A stretch of 64,000 bases of DNA from Primula veris (Eukaryota > Streptophyta > Magnoliopsida > Ericales > Primulaceae). Shown piece after piece: positions 23,036 to 34,371 of the stretch. Position 1 is the first letter of the stretch, and the number at the start of each line of letters is the position of its first letter. A model generated the notes under the pieces. The model was given only the letters and a program-made list of their open reading frames with translations. It had not been told where the DNA came from and made no database searches. The DNA is taken from NCBI GenBank assembly GCA_963682055.1, contig OY821748.1, positions 33,463,661 through 33,527,660 on the forward strand. Direction: 5' to 3'. The position numbers and the translations under genes are program-made.

Positions 23036-24105
23036 CATGATCAGCAGTTATAAATCACTTTAACTAGTTAGTCAACAAAATGATTACCTCGCAACAATCA
23101 TGTTTCATACACGCATAGTTCACTAGTAAATAGAGTTGGAACTTAACCGTTTCTTGTAGTCAATATAGATCTACTAAAACCATGTACTATAATTCTACCG
23201 ACGGTATGCCCACTTCCATATAAAATTGTAAATATATAACTTATATTCTATTAGAACCGATAGTCTACTCTTTTGTGTAGTCTATAATCTATACACTAGA
23301 CCATTTACTGAATAGAATAATAAACACTTATTTAGTCATTCAATTAATAATTCTAAATAATAATTGATCATAACATTCTCATTTAATAAATCAATTCAAA
23401 ACAATGTTAAATACTATCAAAAACAAACATATTTTTTAGTATATTTATAACCAAAGTTACTCTTAGTTTTATAATGGACACTAAAATAGATACAAGAGGG
23501 GCCTTTGATAGCATTTACATACTAACACTACTTAATAACAATTGAATAGAGGAAGCTAAACACTAATGAAGTTAACTTTTGAGTCGTTAATATGTTGAAT
23601 ATTACTTTATTATAGGACTTTATATTATTATATAGTGTTCCACTATTATGGAACTCGAGGTTTTTTCTAGTTTTCTATGCTCGTTTATTCCAAAATGTCT
23701 CAACTGTAAAGAACCACTTGTTTAATAGATCATACAAGGTAAAGAACATCAGTAATGTCTAAAGGTTTGACAGTAATTCTGAATGTTTGGTTGTATTTGA
23801 TCGAAACAGTATTTGTACGACTTCTATCGGGGTTCGCACCATAGTTTTGAATGGGAAAAAATACGTTTAGTGTACTATATTAATAGTGATTAATGATTTA
23901 GGTACTTAACTAACAATTTTAACAATTGAGGTACCGAACTACGAAATTTCGTCCAATTAAGAGAATAACAGCATAAATCGACGAGATTACAGTTAATATA
24001 TCTCACATTTGGTGATCTGTTTTTCACGTAAGTTGATAGAATTGTACTCATTATGTGATAGGCAAGATAATGTAAGTGCAATTTTATCATTTTATTTAAT
24101 TGTAT
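23036..24105. other. Gene-free AT-rich spacer
   Basis: No coding frame, terminal repeat or RNA gene was recognised. Confidence 0.5.
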
Positions 24106-25507
24106 GTACTCAATTGTAAACATCTCTCTCTCTCTCTCTAAACAGGAAACACACATCAACCTAGCCCCCTCTTTGCGCCGCCTCAGCCTTGGGGTGGAAG
24201 GGTGACCTCCGCCGCACCTTCTGCCCCGATGCAGTCTCACCACCCTTCTCTTCTCCTCATTTTAGCAATTTTCTCTCTCGCCTCTCCATTTTCGTCTTCT
24301 CCACCCCTCACCCTTTCCTCTCCATCTCTAGTCCTCGTCTCCCTTCTCACCTCCCCTCATCTTCCCTCTCATCTCAGTTCTGGCTTATCCCTCTTTCCTC
24401 CATTCCTCTCCTCATCTATTTCCATCTCGGATCTTCCATCTCACTTCCACCATCTTCTTTGTCCTTTTATTAAGACCCATTTTACTTTTCGTGCCTTTAC
24501 TTCTCTCCCCTACCTTTGACCGACCCTTAGATTTATTTGCAGATCAATTGTCGACCTTTTGGATGTGACTTATTTACTACCACAGTCTTGCTAGAGGTGG
24601 TGGTATTATGGTACCGTGGGTGGCCGTCGGTTATTTTTTAGGTTTCTGTATTTGTAGGTCTGCTTAGATTGGGTTGATTAGCATGTTGGCATCCCGGTTG
24701 AGCTACATAATAGATATTGACTGGGATAATTTTAAACCTGTCGAGTCTCATCCTTTCTGCGGTCTGGTAAATATGTTGCATGTCTCTCCTATGCGTAGAT
24801 ATGAGGTTGTGGATATAGTTTTTCCTATTCAGGGCTTTTTGATTTGTCAATTAGATTTGAATATCGTATTTTTATGGTTGTACACATACGTCGTATTGTA
24901 TGACTGGATTTTATTTCGATGGTTTAGGAGTTTTGGCAGAGCTTGTCTTTTGGTTGCCGTTGTTGTTTATAGGAAAAGATTTATTGGGTTGATTGGCCCG
25001 TATTCATGACATGGGAACGATTACTCGGTTGATGTTTGGCTGGTTTGTGTACTATTTAGTGTAGTGGGTTGCGGCTTTTGATTATTTTGTTAGGATTCTC
25101 ACTTTATTGGATCGAGTTTAATTATATGTTGGCACCCTAATGGTTTAAATTGTGTTATTTGACCTTCCCGCTCTCCTTTATCCGCAAACTGCCTCAGATA
25201 GGATGAGTCCATTTAACCTTCCTTATTTTCTATTGGCACAGTCGACAATATTTTAGTACTCACTTGATACCTGAGATTTCTCCTATTAGTATTTTATGGT
25301 ATTTTGTTGTACTTTATTTTGTCGATTCAGGTTGTGATGACTTGGTCGGTTGTTAGGGTCAGAGGTTTTCTGGCGTCCGATGTGGCTTTGTATTTTATTT
25401 TATACTTAGCCTCTTAGAGCTTGTTTCAGGTGCAGTTGAACTCTGTATCGTTTGTTGTTTTAATTAATAATAAACACGGTTTGATTACAAAAAAAGTACT
25501 CAATTGT
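24106..25507 (+). mobile_element. Coding-less non-LTR retroposon with poly-A tail
   Basis: A perfect 12-bp target duplication GTACTCAATTGT at 24106-24117 and 25496-25507 flanks an insert that starts with a CT run (24121-24139) and ends with an A run directly before the second copy. Long duplication plus poly-A is the mark of target-primed reverse transcription. The first 400 bases are pyrimidine- and proline-codon-rich and give short low-complexity frames that I do not regard as genes. No endonuclease or RT motif is present, so it is a deletion derivative of a LINE or another retroposed RNA. Confidence 0.8.
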
Positions 25508-26005
25508 GAAAATTTCGTATTTTGATATATATTAATTGTTAAAATTAATAGTATAATATTTAAATTGTTAAACAATTGTGATACAATATATACACTAAAC
25601 GTAGTTTTTCCATCGTAAATGTTAATTTCCTAAAAAAAAAAAAAAAGGTACCTCCAGGCTTCGTCCATGTGTCAAATAAAGAAAGAGACTTTTCTTGGAT
25701 AGATCAAAAGCTAAAATGTGATCAGCAGTACAAGTTTGACCTAATGTAAAATTCCAATGTATCTTTGTTGACCGAAGATAAAACGGATAGATCAGAGTTG
25801 ACACTATATTTGAGTGCCCACCTTGGCATATGGGAGTCGGTATACTTCTTTATATTATCGTAAATAGTACCTCCATATACCACTACTTAGTAATAAGTGC
25901 CAACTATACAACTAATGGTATTATTGACCCTATTTATAACCCCTTTTTCATAAGCTAATACCATCACCTAGTATTATTTCATTCTTGAAACACTCAAAAC
26001 ATAAC
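25508..26005 (+). promoter_or_regulatory. Upstream region of the LRR gene with W-box cores
   Basis: Four TTGAC cores point the same way at 25736, 25768, 25798 and 25924. Three read TTGACC, the WRKY-factor W-box. A TATA-like TATTTATAA lies at 25931-25939, about 67 bases before the ATG. Control by defence-related WRKY factors would fit an extracellular LRR protein, but this is inference from short motifs. Confidence 0.45.
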
Positions 26006-27454
26006 ATGATTTTTGAAACTCAACTAGCCTCCCCTCGTTTTCTCCTCATCATTTCATTTCTCACTGTAGGGTGCCTCACAGCCAATGCAGCCACATGCCA
26101 CGTGGATGACATGGCAGGCCTTTTGGCCTTCAAATCCGGTATAACCGCTGACCCGACTGCCATTCTTGGTTCGTGGAAACCTGGCACCGACTGCTGCAAA
26201 TGGGCACAAATATCTTGTGGTTTAAACAATCGGGTCGAAAGTATTACCCTCTACATGCAAAAAGGGAACCCAAAAAGCTACTTATCCGGAACTCTATCAC
26301 CGTCTCTCACTAAACTGCGCTACTTGAATGGGTTGTACCTTGAAGACCTCAAAAATATCTCGGGTACGAATTTGTTTAGTATACTTTTTCGCCTACCAAA
26401 TATTGAATATGTTTACTTCTCTAATAGTAAGCTATCGGGTCGAATACCACCAAATATAAACACCTTGACTAGGCTTGTATCGTTGGGAATAGATGAAAAT
26501 CGATTTACCGGTCCTATACCAAGTTCAATTTCTAAATTGACTAACTTGGTTCAACTAAGACTCGGGGGAAACTATCTAAATGGTACAATTCCTAAGGAAA
26601 TTGGGCAGCTGAAGAATCTAACCGTATTGGCTTTGGATCGAAACCGACTGATAGGAAATATACCCGAAATGTTTTCTACAATGTCTGAGCTTCGCTCTCT
26701 CAATCTATCACACAATAAATTATCAGGAAAAATCCCAACAACCATTTCATCACTAGCACAGCAACTGATGTATCTTGATTTAGGCCACAATGTTCTAACA
26801 GGGCAGATACCGAGTTTCTTCGGAAAATTTCATGTTCTCGATACTCTAGCCTTCTCATCAAATCGCCTATCTGGTACCGTGCCCAAATCTTTTGCCAACC
26901 TAACGAAAATATTTAATCTTGATTTGTCACGAAATCTTCTCGTAGACCCATTCCCTGAAATGTATGTTAAGGGCATTGAGTCACTGGACTTGTCATACAA
27001 TAACTTTCACTTGGGAACAATACCTAAATGGGTCACTACTTCCCCAATCATTTACTCTCTCAAGTTAGCAAATTGTGGTATCAAGACAAATTTAGACAAT
27101 TGGAAGCCTTCAGAGACTTATTTTTATGACTACATTGACCTTTCAAAGAATGATATATCTGGTAGCCCAGTCAGTTTATTGAATCGGACTAATTATTTAA
27201 AGGAATTTTCGATTTCACGTAATAAGATAAAATTCAACATGGAGAGCTTGAAGTTTTCGAAGACGTTGCGCTCCTTGGATATATCGAGAAATCTTGTGTT
27301 TGGTAAGTTACCTAAGGAAATATCTGCTCTCAAAAAGCTTAATGTGAGTCGTAACCATTTATGCGGTCCAATTCCTGTGACTAATTTCCCGTCAAGTGCT
27401 TTTGTGGGAAACGATTGTCTCTGTGGTTTACCATTGTCACCGTGCGAAAAGTAG
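26006..27454 (+). CDS. Secreted leucine-rich-repeat protein, intronless
   Basis: The first true ATG at 26006 gives 482 residues. An upstream in-frame TTG at 25985 is not a plausible start. Residues 1-29 are a signal peptide with a hydrophobic core (FLLIISFLTVGCL). Residues 31-75 form the plant LRR N-terminal cap (CHVDDMAGLLAFK, then CC and C). About 11 plant-type LRRs follow (for example LDLGHNVLTGQIP), then a capping segment with a Cys pair (CLCGLPLSPC) and the C-terminus. There is no transmembrane segment or kinase. The layout matches the DRT100/polygalacturonase-inhibitor-like family of secreted LRR proteins, including the SYLSGTLSPSL block typical of the single-exon Arabidopsis AT1G33590 group. 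Location should be the cell wall. Ligand and role are unknown. No defect is seen. Confidence 0.92.
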   Translation: MIFETQLASPRFLLIISFLTVGCLTANAATCHVDDMAGLLAFKSGITADPTAILGSWKPGTDCCKWAQISCGLNNRVESITLYMQKGNPKSYLSGTLSPSLTKLRYLNGLYLEDLKNISGTNLFSILFRLPNIEYVYFSNSKLSGRIPPNINTLTRLVSLGIDENRFTGPIPSSISKLTNLVQLRLGGNYLNGTIPKEIGQLKNLTVLALDRNRLIGNIPEMFSTMSELRSLNLSHNKLSGKIPTTISSLAQQLMYLDLGHNVLTGQIPSFFGKFHVLDTLAFSSNRLSGTVPKSFANLTKIFNLDLSRNLLVDPFPEMYVKGIESLDLSYNNFHLGTIPKWVTTSPIIYSLKLANCGIKTNLDNWKPSETYFYDYIDLSKNDISGSPVSLLNRTNYLKEFSISRNKIKFNMESLKFSKTLRSLDISRNLVFGKLPKEISALKKLNVSRNHLCGPIPVTNFPSSAFVGNDCLCGLPLSPCEK

Positions 27455-27534
27455 CAAAAACACAACAAGTCAACTATTTTGCATCATTACCTCCATGGTT
27501 TCATCTTCTTAAGTGTTTGATTAGCGAAGAACAA

Positions 27535-27540
27535 AATAAA
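27535..27540 (+). terminator. Candidate polyadenylation signal of the LRR gene
   Basis: An AATAAA lies 81 bases after the stop codon and is followed by T-rich sequence. It is the nearest canonical signal. Confidence 0.4.
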
Positions 27541-28430
27541 GTACTAGCAATCCATCCCTGTGCAAGACACGGATTTTCATTTTGGTTTTTCCATTTTTTT
27601 TTTTCATCTATAATAATACAGTTAACATATTGGTTCAGAAAATAGTATTTCTATCTTTTCTAATTTCTTTCTAGAGAACGAGAATCATATCCTATTATCC
27701 TATAATCCTATATATTATCTTCAAGTTTAGTTTCATATTGAAATAAACTTTACTGGACATAACGCATATCAATACAAATAACCAAACTCTAGATAAATAT
27801 TCACCATATATTTGTAATATTTTTTTAGTCCATTCTTTTATTTTTTTTTGTAAATTATGAGATTAAGGCATAGTTTGATGATGATTTAAAACTATGAGAT
27901 TAAGGCATAGTTGTTTTATGCAATGCACTACAAGAAAATAAGGATTTAGAGACAAATAATTTGCGACAAATTTTTTCCCCTAATTTAATTTTTAGGGACC
28001 AAAATTAAAAAAAATTGTCTCCCTGACATCCTAATTTTTTTTTACATATTAGTATCACATACTTATAAATAAATTATAAGTAAATTTATTATGGGTAAAA
28101 TATTTTTCTTAAAGAAATTACAAATAACTAAATAAAATGTGTACCAATTGAAATGTTCATTCTTTAGATATAAAAGATATACATATGTATGTATATATTT
28201 ATCATGACATAAATGAGATATATCTGGAAGGTCTATATGTGTCATAAGAAAAATTTAAAATAAAATGTTATTAAGTGACAAGTGTAAGGACAATTGTCTT
28301 CATGTTAAATCTTACCAACTCCAACATTAAAAATATATCTTTAACAAATTCAAGATCTTATTAGATATTTTCATAATTTATATTAATAAAATAAGGATTT
28401 TTTTTTTTATTTCTTTTGCAGATTCCTTAA
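27541..28430. other. AT-rich spacer with an orphan CACTA-like end
   Basis: No gene. CACTACAAGAAAA at 27926-27938 is the canonical terminus of plant CACTA transposons and is followed by gagacaaat-type subterminal motifs, but no opposite-strand partner was found in the window. A 19-base motif starting atgagattaagg is repeated just before it with a 36-bp period. Confidence 0.5.
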
Positions 28431-29237
28431 ATCTGATAATTAATTTTTTTTAAACTCGGGTGTGACCAGTCAGATTGACCGGTAAGGGTGACCGATCAGG
28501 TTCGAGAATTTATAGATTTGAGAAAATTTGGGCTGAATCAAACAAACAAGCAAAAAACAAAGAGAAAACAAAACTTAATTTTCGCTACCGTCCCCGACAG
28601 CGGCACCAAAATATTGACTGGCCTTTAAGTGTGTAATTTTTATGCACATAAAGGCCTCGCAGGAGCACGAGGGCAGTTGTAGTATTTCTCCGATAAAGTA
28701 CCCAAGTTATCGAATCTAGGGACGGATTTAGGCTATGATTAAACTTTGTTTTCGAATTAAATATAATTGAGAGCTTAAATCTACGTAGGGAGAATCGTTA
28801 GTAGACAAACACGGAGCATTTGACAAATCGTTCCCTCTCTACGAGACGAATACTAATAATTTCTAAGGTTTTTTTAATGGATTTTACAACATTTTCAATC
28901 ATATGGTCGTCAATTCTAATCATGCAACTACGTGCGGAGTTGTATTGAATAAAAGTAACGAGTTGGAAATGTGATCAATTCTAACATACAACTTCCAGCT
29001 AATTAAATCCGATATATGTTTAGCTTTTTATCTTTTTTTACTAAGCTAACTAAATTATCAACACATAAATAATTAGTTAGGAATTTAGAGAATTATTTTT
29101 AGCTTTGTAATTACTAACAACGGATCTAAGTTTAACTTTTTGACTTTTTTAACTAGTCTAGCTTATTCATCAACTTTATAAATAAAAAGATAGGTAACTA
29201 GGATTCGAGAAACAAATAACAAAAATATTCAGATAAA
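28431..29237 (-). mobile_element. Gypsy-like remnant X: leader, primer site and LTR part
   Basis: On the minus strand TGGTGCCGCTGTCGGGGA (28591-28608) resembles the Asp-tRNA-type primer site common in plant Ty3/gypsy elements. LTR-like sequence extends rightwards from 28615, is interrupted by the solo LTR at 29243-31157 and resumes at 31163. Its leader at 28462-28500 carries gaccggt-type palindromes. The same layout occurs at 32960-33400 (remnant Y). Confidence 0.5.
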
Positions 29238-29623
29238 GCAACTGTAACATCCCGTATTTTTATAAATGGTTTTATTTATGATTTAATTTATGCAAAAACG
29301 TTTTATACAAAATTTTACCAAAAACCGGTCACTCGATTAATTTTTAGCCAAAAACCGAAACTCTTCCGAAAAACTTTATTTTAAAAACCTGTTACTAATT
29401 TTACTAATAAAAAGGACCCAATAGATTTGTTTCTAAAGATTTGTTATTTTTTAGTAGTAAAACAATATTTTTGGATTAAAAATTAGCTTTTAGAACTTTG
29501 GGGACCAAATAGTTCGTTACCACAAACTATCTCAAAACAGTTTTTTCTAAACACTTTCCAGCCACTTTTCAAAAGCTAAAATCAGTAAAAACAACTAAGA
29601 AGGGAGAAAAGAGAAAAAAGAGA

Positions 29624-29695
29624 GAAAAAGAAGAAGAAGAAGAAGAAGAAGAAGAAGAAGAAGAAGAAGAAGAAGAAGAAGAAGAAGAAGAAGAG
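29624..29695. repeat. GAA/AAG microsatellite
   Basis: About 24 tandem AAG triplets occur inside the solo LTR. Confidence 0.95.
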
Positions 29696-30285
29696 GAAAC
29701 CACCGTTAGCGGGTTCATACCGGAAGCATCTCCTCTACGCGCTAAGGTAGCAGGGGTTATCCATTGCGACTAGACGAGAATGTATGTTAAGATTAGGTCT
29801 TATGGTTATTTTAAATTAGGGGTTTTTGCCTTTTATCTTAAATATGTTCTTAATTTGTTAATTGAGTTTATTTGTTGTATCTTTTATTCACTTATTTGAA
29901 TGGGAGAAATTGATGAGTTAGTTAATTAATTTCGGATTAATGAGATTATGGATGGGTTTGCATGTTTTATGCGTTGATTATGTGATTACATAATTATTGA
30001 TGAAATTGGATAAATTTATGTTGATTAATGGTGAATTGTAGTTTATGCATACAATGTGTTTGTTAAAATGCCTGAAAGTGATTTTATGTTGTTATAGCGT
30101 TTGGCTAGTTGTGAATTTAGTACATGTGGTTATGTGTTATGTGTATTACGTTAAGTGACGTATGAGATGGTGTTATATGAATAGTATAATATTATTAGCC
30201 GAGGCCTTAATATTTATACGTATGAGATTGTGTTAATTGGATGATTTTATATTATTGGCCGACACCTTGTGATTTAGCTGTAGTG

Positions 30286-30660
30286 GCAATGGTCTCTGTC
30301 TCTCCCTAATTCCGGGGACAGAAGACGGCCGAGGGGATAGGGAATGACTCGTCTTACGGACTGGGGCGAGTGACGTGAGAGGTCCCAGTGTGCACTATAT
30401 TTATTTTATTGTTAGCAATGGTCTATGTCTCTCCCTAATTCTGGGGACATAAGACGGCCGAAGGGATAGAGAATGACTCGTCTTACGGACTGGGACGAGT
30501 GGCGTGAGAGGTCCAAGTGCGTACTATAAATCTACTTTTATGTTGCAATGGTCTATGTCTCTCCCTAATTCCGGGGACATAAGACGGCCGAAGGGATAGG
30601 GAATGACCTACCTTACGGACTGGGGTAGGTGGCGTGAGAGGTCCATGTATGCTATAGATG
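30286..30660. repeat. Triplicated segment of about 129 bp
   Basis: Three direct copies begin gcaatggtct at 30286, 30415 and 30545. Each contains a ctccctaattc block, gaagacggcc-like sequence and a pair of inverted motifs around ttacggactgg that change together (gactcgtc with gacgagt in copies 1 and 2, gacctacc with ggtaggt in copy 3). Confidence 0.85.
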
Positions 30661-31162
30661 TGTGTTGAAGTTATTTAATTTATTTAATTTATCCAGTTGT
30701 AGAATGTTATTATATTTCTTTTTTATACGTCGATTATCGTAGTTGTAGAATTTGTGAGCTCTTGCATTTATGGGATGGAATGACGGTGTTTGTGGTGCCG
30801 TCCCGTCTAGTTATGTGTGTGGGACTCACCGTTACAATTTTGTATTTCAGGTACCACATAGGTTGGCATGTTTGGATAAGAGTTGTTGCTTTGCAACATC
30901 ATGGGTTTGGGGCTTCCGCTTTCTTTTCATTTATTTTATATTTTGAGGTTGTGGCCTATGGGCAATTTACATTCGTTTATTTTATCTCGTCTTGTAGCCG
31001 TGTTTGGCAAACACTTTTATTAAATTGTTTAATTGTTCCTTTAGCTCGCTAGAGTTTTCTTTTAAAAATTTTAATTTCGTACCAACAGGTTTTTATTTCC
31101 TTTTGTTTAAAAAGGTCATGTCTCGATTTCCGTGTTTATGGAATTTGGGACGTGACAGCAAC

Positions 31163-31894
31163 ACAATATACGTAAGGGAAAATACATCACTTTGATGTAA
31201 AAAGTGTTGTATTTCGGGAGTTTTTATGAATAAAACTCTTACTCTCTCTCTTCCTCTCTTTAATTTCGAAATATGAATCTGAATGAATGAATGAAATGGG
31301 GGGGGGGGGGGGGTAGAGATGTATTTATAATCCCACAACCCTAATAAACTAAATATTTTAAAACTTAAATTCTGAACAGACTTGACCGGTCAGGTTCCAG
31401 AATCTTCTTTTCTTCTTATTTTCAATTGATTCCGTTTTCCAACTTATTTGGAGCTGATTTTAGACCCTTCAACTTGCAAGGTTTTGCTCTGGAACTCTTT
31501 GAACAAAATGATAGAGATGGTCAATGGAAGTAGTGGAATCAATGCGGGAAATAGGTTCGGGGAAACCTGAAGGATATCTAGGCCATTTATGCTTATGAGA
31601 TAGGGTGGTACATTGCTAGTGTGAACAACCATTGCATCCTCAGGAATAGAAGATAACTCATCTAAAATTTCCTTCCTACGTTCTTCCCACATTCTCTCTC
31701 TCTCTCCTCTCTCTCTCCTCGGTTGTATCTACTGGCAGGTAAGGTATACTCCCCCGCTCTTCCTCGCGTTCTCCTATACCTATCGACATACACTCATTAC
31801 CCTGACCCTAATCAGAACCATCCCAGAGATAATCAGAAGGTATAGATGGACTAGGATGATGAAAATCCTCTCTCTCTTTATACTTAAAATTAGC
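31163..31894 (-). other. Resumed gypsy-like remnant X and unassigned sequence
   Basis: Sequence resumes after the solo LTR. It holds a 16-base G run (31298-31313), a gaccggtcagg palindrome near 31383 and a short minus-strand frame (31444-31692) of unknown family. Confidence 0.4.
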
Positions 31895-32656
31895 CATCAT
31901 GGCATCTTAGTCCAACGATACTCTCATTGTCCTAAGAAAAGGACGTCCTAAGATGATTGGAGCTATATTAGCATCGTTCTTCCTGATCATATTCATAACC
32001 ACGAAGTCAACTATATACCGGAAGCTACCCACACTCACCATGACATTCCTAACTACCCTCCTAGCCTCTTTGTTCGATTCATCACCGAAGTAAAACTTTG
32101 CGGAAGAGGCTTCATCTGGTCTGTACTTCTCACAATACTCAAAGCTAGGAATCTAGTTAGCGTCATCCCTGTAATAAAGAACACCCTGACGAGTCGCAAA
32201 TCCTACCTGACTTTCTTGAACAATAGGAGTGAAATCATCGGTAGCATCAACGGTAAAGACCAAATCAGAATACACTACAGTGTGTTCTTCATATTTGTCA
32301 TCCACCGCCTCCTCAACTGGGTTGGTCTTAGGAAACATATTCCTAAGCCCTTTGGCCATGAACGAGAATTTATGCCATGTAGTCGAGTTAGATGAGTCTC
32401 GGGGAGATCCATCACTTGAGGCATTGCTAGAAATGGTGTAGTCCAATGTCATCAGTGGGTGACAAACATTGTGCCCACTATCAATGAATGGATAGGGAAG
32501 AACATCTGAGGTATGACAAGGATTAGGGATGACCTCTATGTACTCCGAAGTCTCCACCGGAGTAGGTGAAATATACTCACTAGTGCTCTCGGCTAAGGAT
32601 AATGAGTCAACTTGATCTTCAATTTGGACACCCCACACCATTTCGGTTGTGGACAT
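31895..32656 (-). pseudogene. Gypsy-like polyprotein fragment with protease-type end
   Basis: On the minus strand a 167-residue frame starts at a methionine at 32656, but coding sense continues upstream to about 32760 (reading ..NLIDKTWPANFHNSS..). After an in-frame TAG at about 32150 the same frame continues and contains DFVVMNMIRKN and APIILGRPFL, the pattern seen near the end of plant gypsy aspartic proteases. RT and integrase are absent. It belongs to a minus-strand element whose primer site is at 33133-33151. Confidence 0.55.
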
Positions 32657-34250
32657 GTCGTCAATGAGAGCAAAGATCTTCTTAGAGGATGAATTATGGA
32701 AATTGGCGGGCCATGTTTTGTCGATGAGGTTCTTGAGTGGTTGGGGGATGAGGTATAAAAGATGTCAATTTTGTCCCTACGATAATGATATAAGTTTTGA
32801 AAGTATTTACTGGTGCGGTAGGAATCAAAGCTAATTTGGCTTAGGTGGAAATTGTTTTCAACATGCTGATGTTTAACATGAATATAAAAAAGATTTGGGT
32901 TGGATGCTTCCAGGTTAGCGGAACCCGAAAGCGAAGAATTAGAGAAAGTGGGAAGTCTCGGTCCTGACCGGTTACGGTGACCGGTCAGAGTAGGGATTCC
33001 ATATTTTTGAAGACTCATTTAAAAATATTTGGTCGGATTTTTTCAAGATTTGCTCAACTAAGGTCAACCAAACAGACTGGAATAATAGAAGATTAATAAA
33101 AACTAGACAGCTACGTGATTTAGCAACCATAGTTCCCTGGCAGCAGCACCAAAATACAGACTTCCTCTCGAACGTGGTATTTTTAACGCTCGAGGGCTTC
33201 GCAAGAGAACGAGTGTAATAGTAGTATTTCTCAGGTTAGATACCCAAGTTATCGTCTGAGAAACCGTGTGGTTGGCTAAATATATTCACTTTCTAGGCAT
33301 TTATTATACTAAATACTATAAAAACTAACGAGGAGAGGGTTAGCAGTTAGGGTGTCAATCCAACGGCTCGATTCCTCAATACTACACACTTAAATATCAA
33401 TTTATTTAAAGATTATTAAATGTTATTTTTTTCAGTTTAGATGTGCATGCAGCGTTAAGATGAATATTAACTAGTTTTTGTTGCATTATTAACGTGATTT
33501 AACTAGTTTTCATGCAAGAGATACGAGATTAGTGTTAATATGATGTAAAAAAAAAGTAAACGTGCACAAAAATAATAGAAATACTAAAAACAAAGACTTG
33601 TATTGAAAGAATCGGTAACGATCTTACAAAACGAAGTCTATAAAACGGAGAATCCGTGCACAAACTTTCAATTTTTTATGTTTTTTTTTCTCTATCTCTA
33701 GGTTGAAATATACCGAAAAGCTGTTGAAAAATAATGAGAAAAACGTGTGTTTATGAATTTACAACTTTCTATTTATAGGTCTTTCGAAATTTAACCTAAT
33801 TTAGCAAATCAGCCGTAACCTGACCGGTCAGGCTGACCGGTCAGGTCTGCTTCCAGAATGTTTCTGATGTTTATCTTCTTTGGTCTCCATTTTCGTCAAC
33901 TCTTGACTTGTCTTAGTGGTCCTTTAACTTCTGATTTCTTCACTTTTAGTCCTTCAATTGTTCTTGTTGCGTCCTTACCTCATTTTTGTCCTAATTTCAT
34001 GCATTTTCTTACAAAAAGATAGAACTGTGCAAATAAACCGGGAAAAAGCGGAAAAATACTAAATATGGCCTAAATAGGCTGAAATAGCAATGAAACAACG
34101 CTAATTAATATCGTTTTAACCAATAAAAACTAAAATTTCATGGTCTAATAGGAACATCAATGAAAAAGTAAATATGCAATTAAATTTACGAGTTAAAATC
34201 TTGAAATAATAGAATGAACAAACTTTGGAACAATTTTGGCTTAAATACGA
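32657..34250 (-). mobile_element. Gypsy-like remnant Y: leader, primer site and LTR
   Basis: A primer site of the TGGTGC type lies at 33133-33151 on the minus strand, with LTR-like sequence rightwards from about 33157. Leader (about 32965-32990) and LTR (33816-33845) both contain repeated CTGACCGGTCAG palindromes. Outer boundaries and a target duplication were not found. Confidence 0.5.
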
Positions 34251-34371
34251 ATGTTTTTAGTGAATGTTAAATATAATTTTTCATACCTAGTGTGTAAACT
34301 TCTTTAATTAAATTCATCATACTTGTTAATTATAAAATATTCATATTATTTTATTGATAAACATATTGTTG

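Larger units (their letters stand above)
29238..31162. mobile_element. Solo LTR, 1.9 kb, gypsy type
   Basis: 29243-31157 begins TGTAACATCCC and ends GGGACGTGACA and is flanked by a perfect 5-bp duplication GCAAC (29238-29242, 31158-31162). No internal region remains, so this is a solo LTR left by recombination. It contains a GAA microsatellite (29624-29695) and a triplicated segment of about 129 bp starting at 30286, 30415 and 30545. Assignment to Ty3/gypsy rests on the terminal sequence and length. Confidence 0.8.

Noticed and set aside
24189..24519. Two overlapping open frames of about 100 residues rich in Ser, Pro and Leu
   Set aside because: They are translations of a CT-rich low-complexity block in the 5' part of a retroposon, without conserved domain character.
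25985..26005. Upstream in-frame TTG as start of the LRR protein
   Set aside because: It would add KHSKHN before a good signal peptide. The ATG at 26006 fits the family and eukaryotic initiation.
27926..28260. CRISPR-like or other array near the CACTA end
   Set aside because: Only two short direct repeats of a 19-base motif are present. The genome is clearly eukaryotic.
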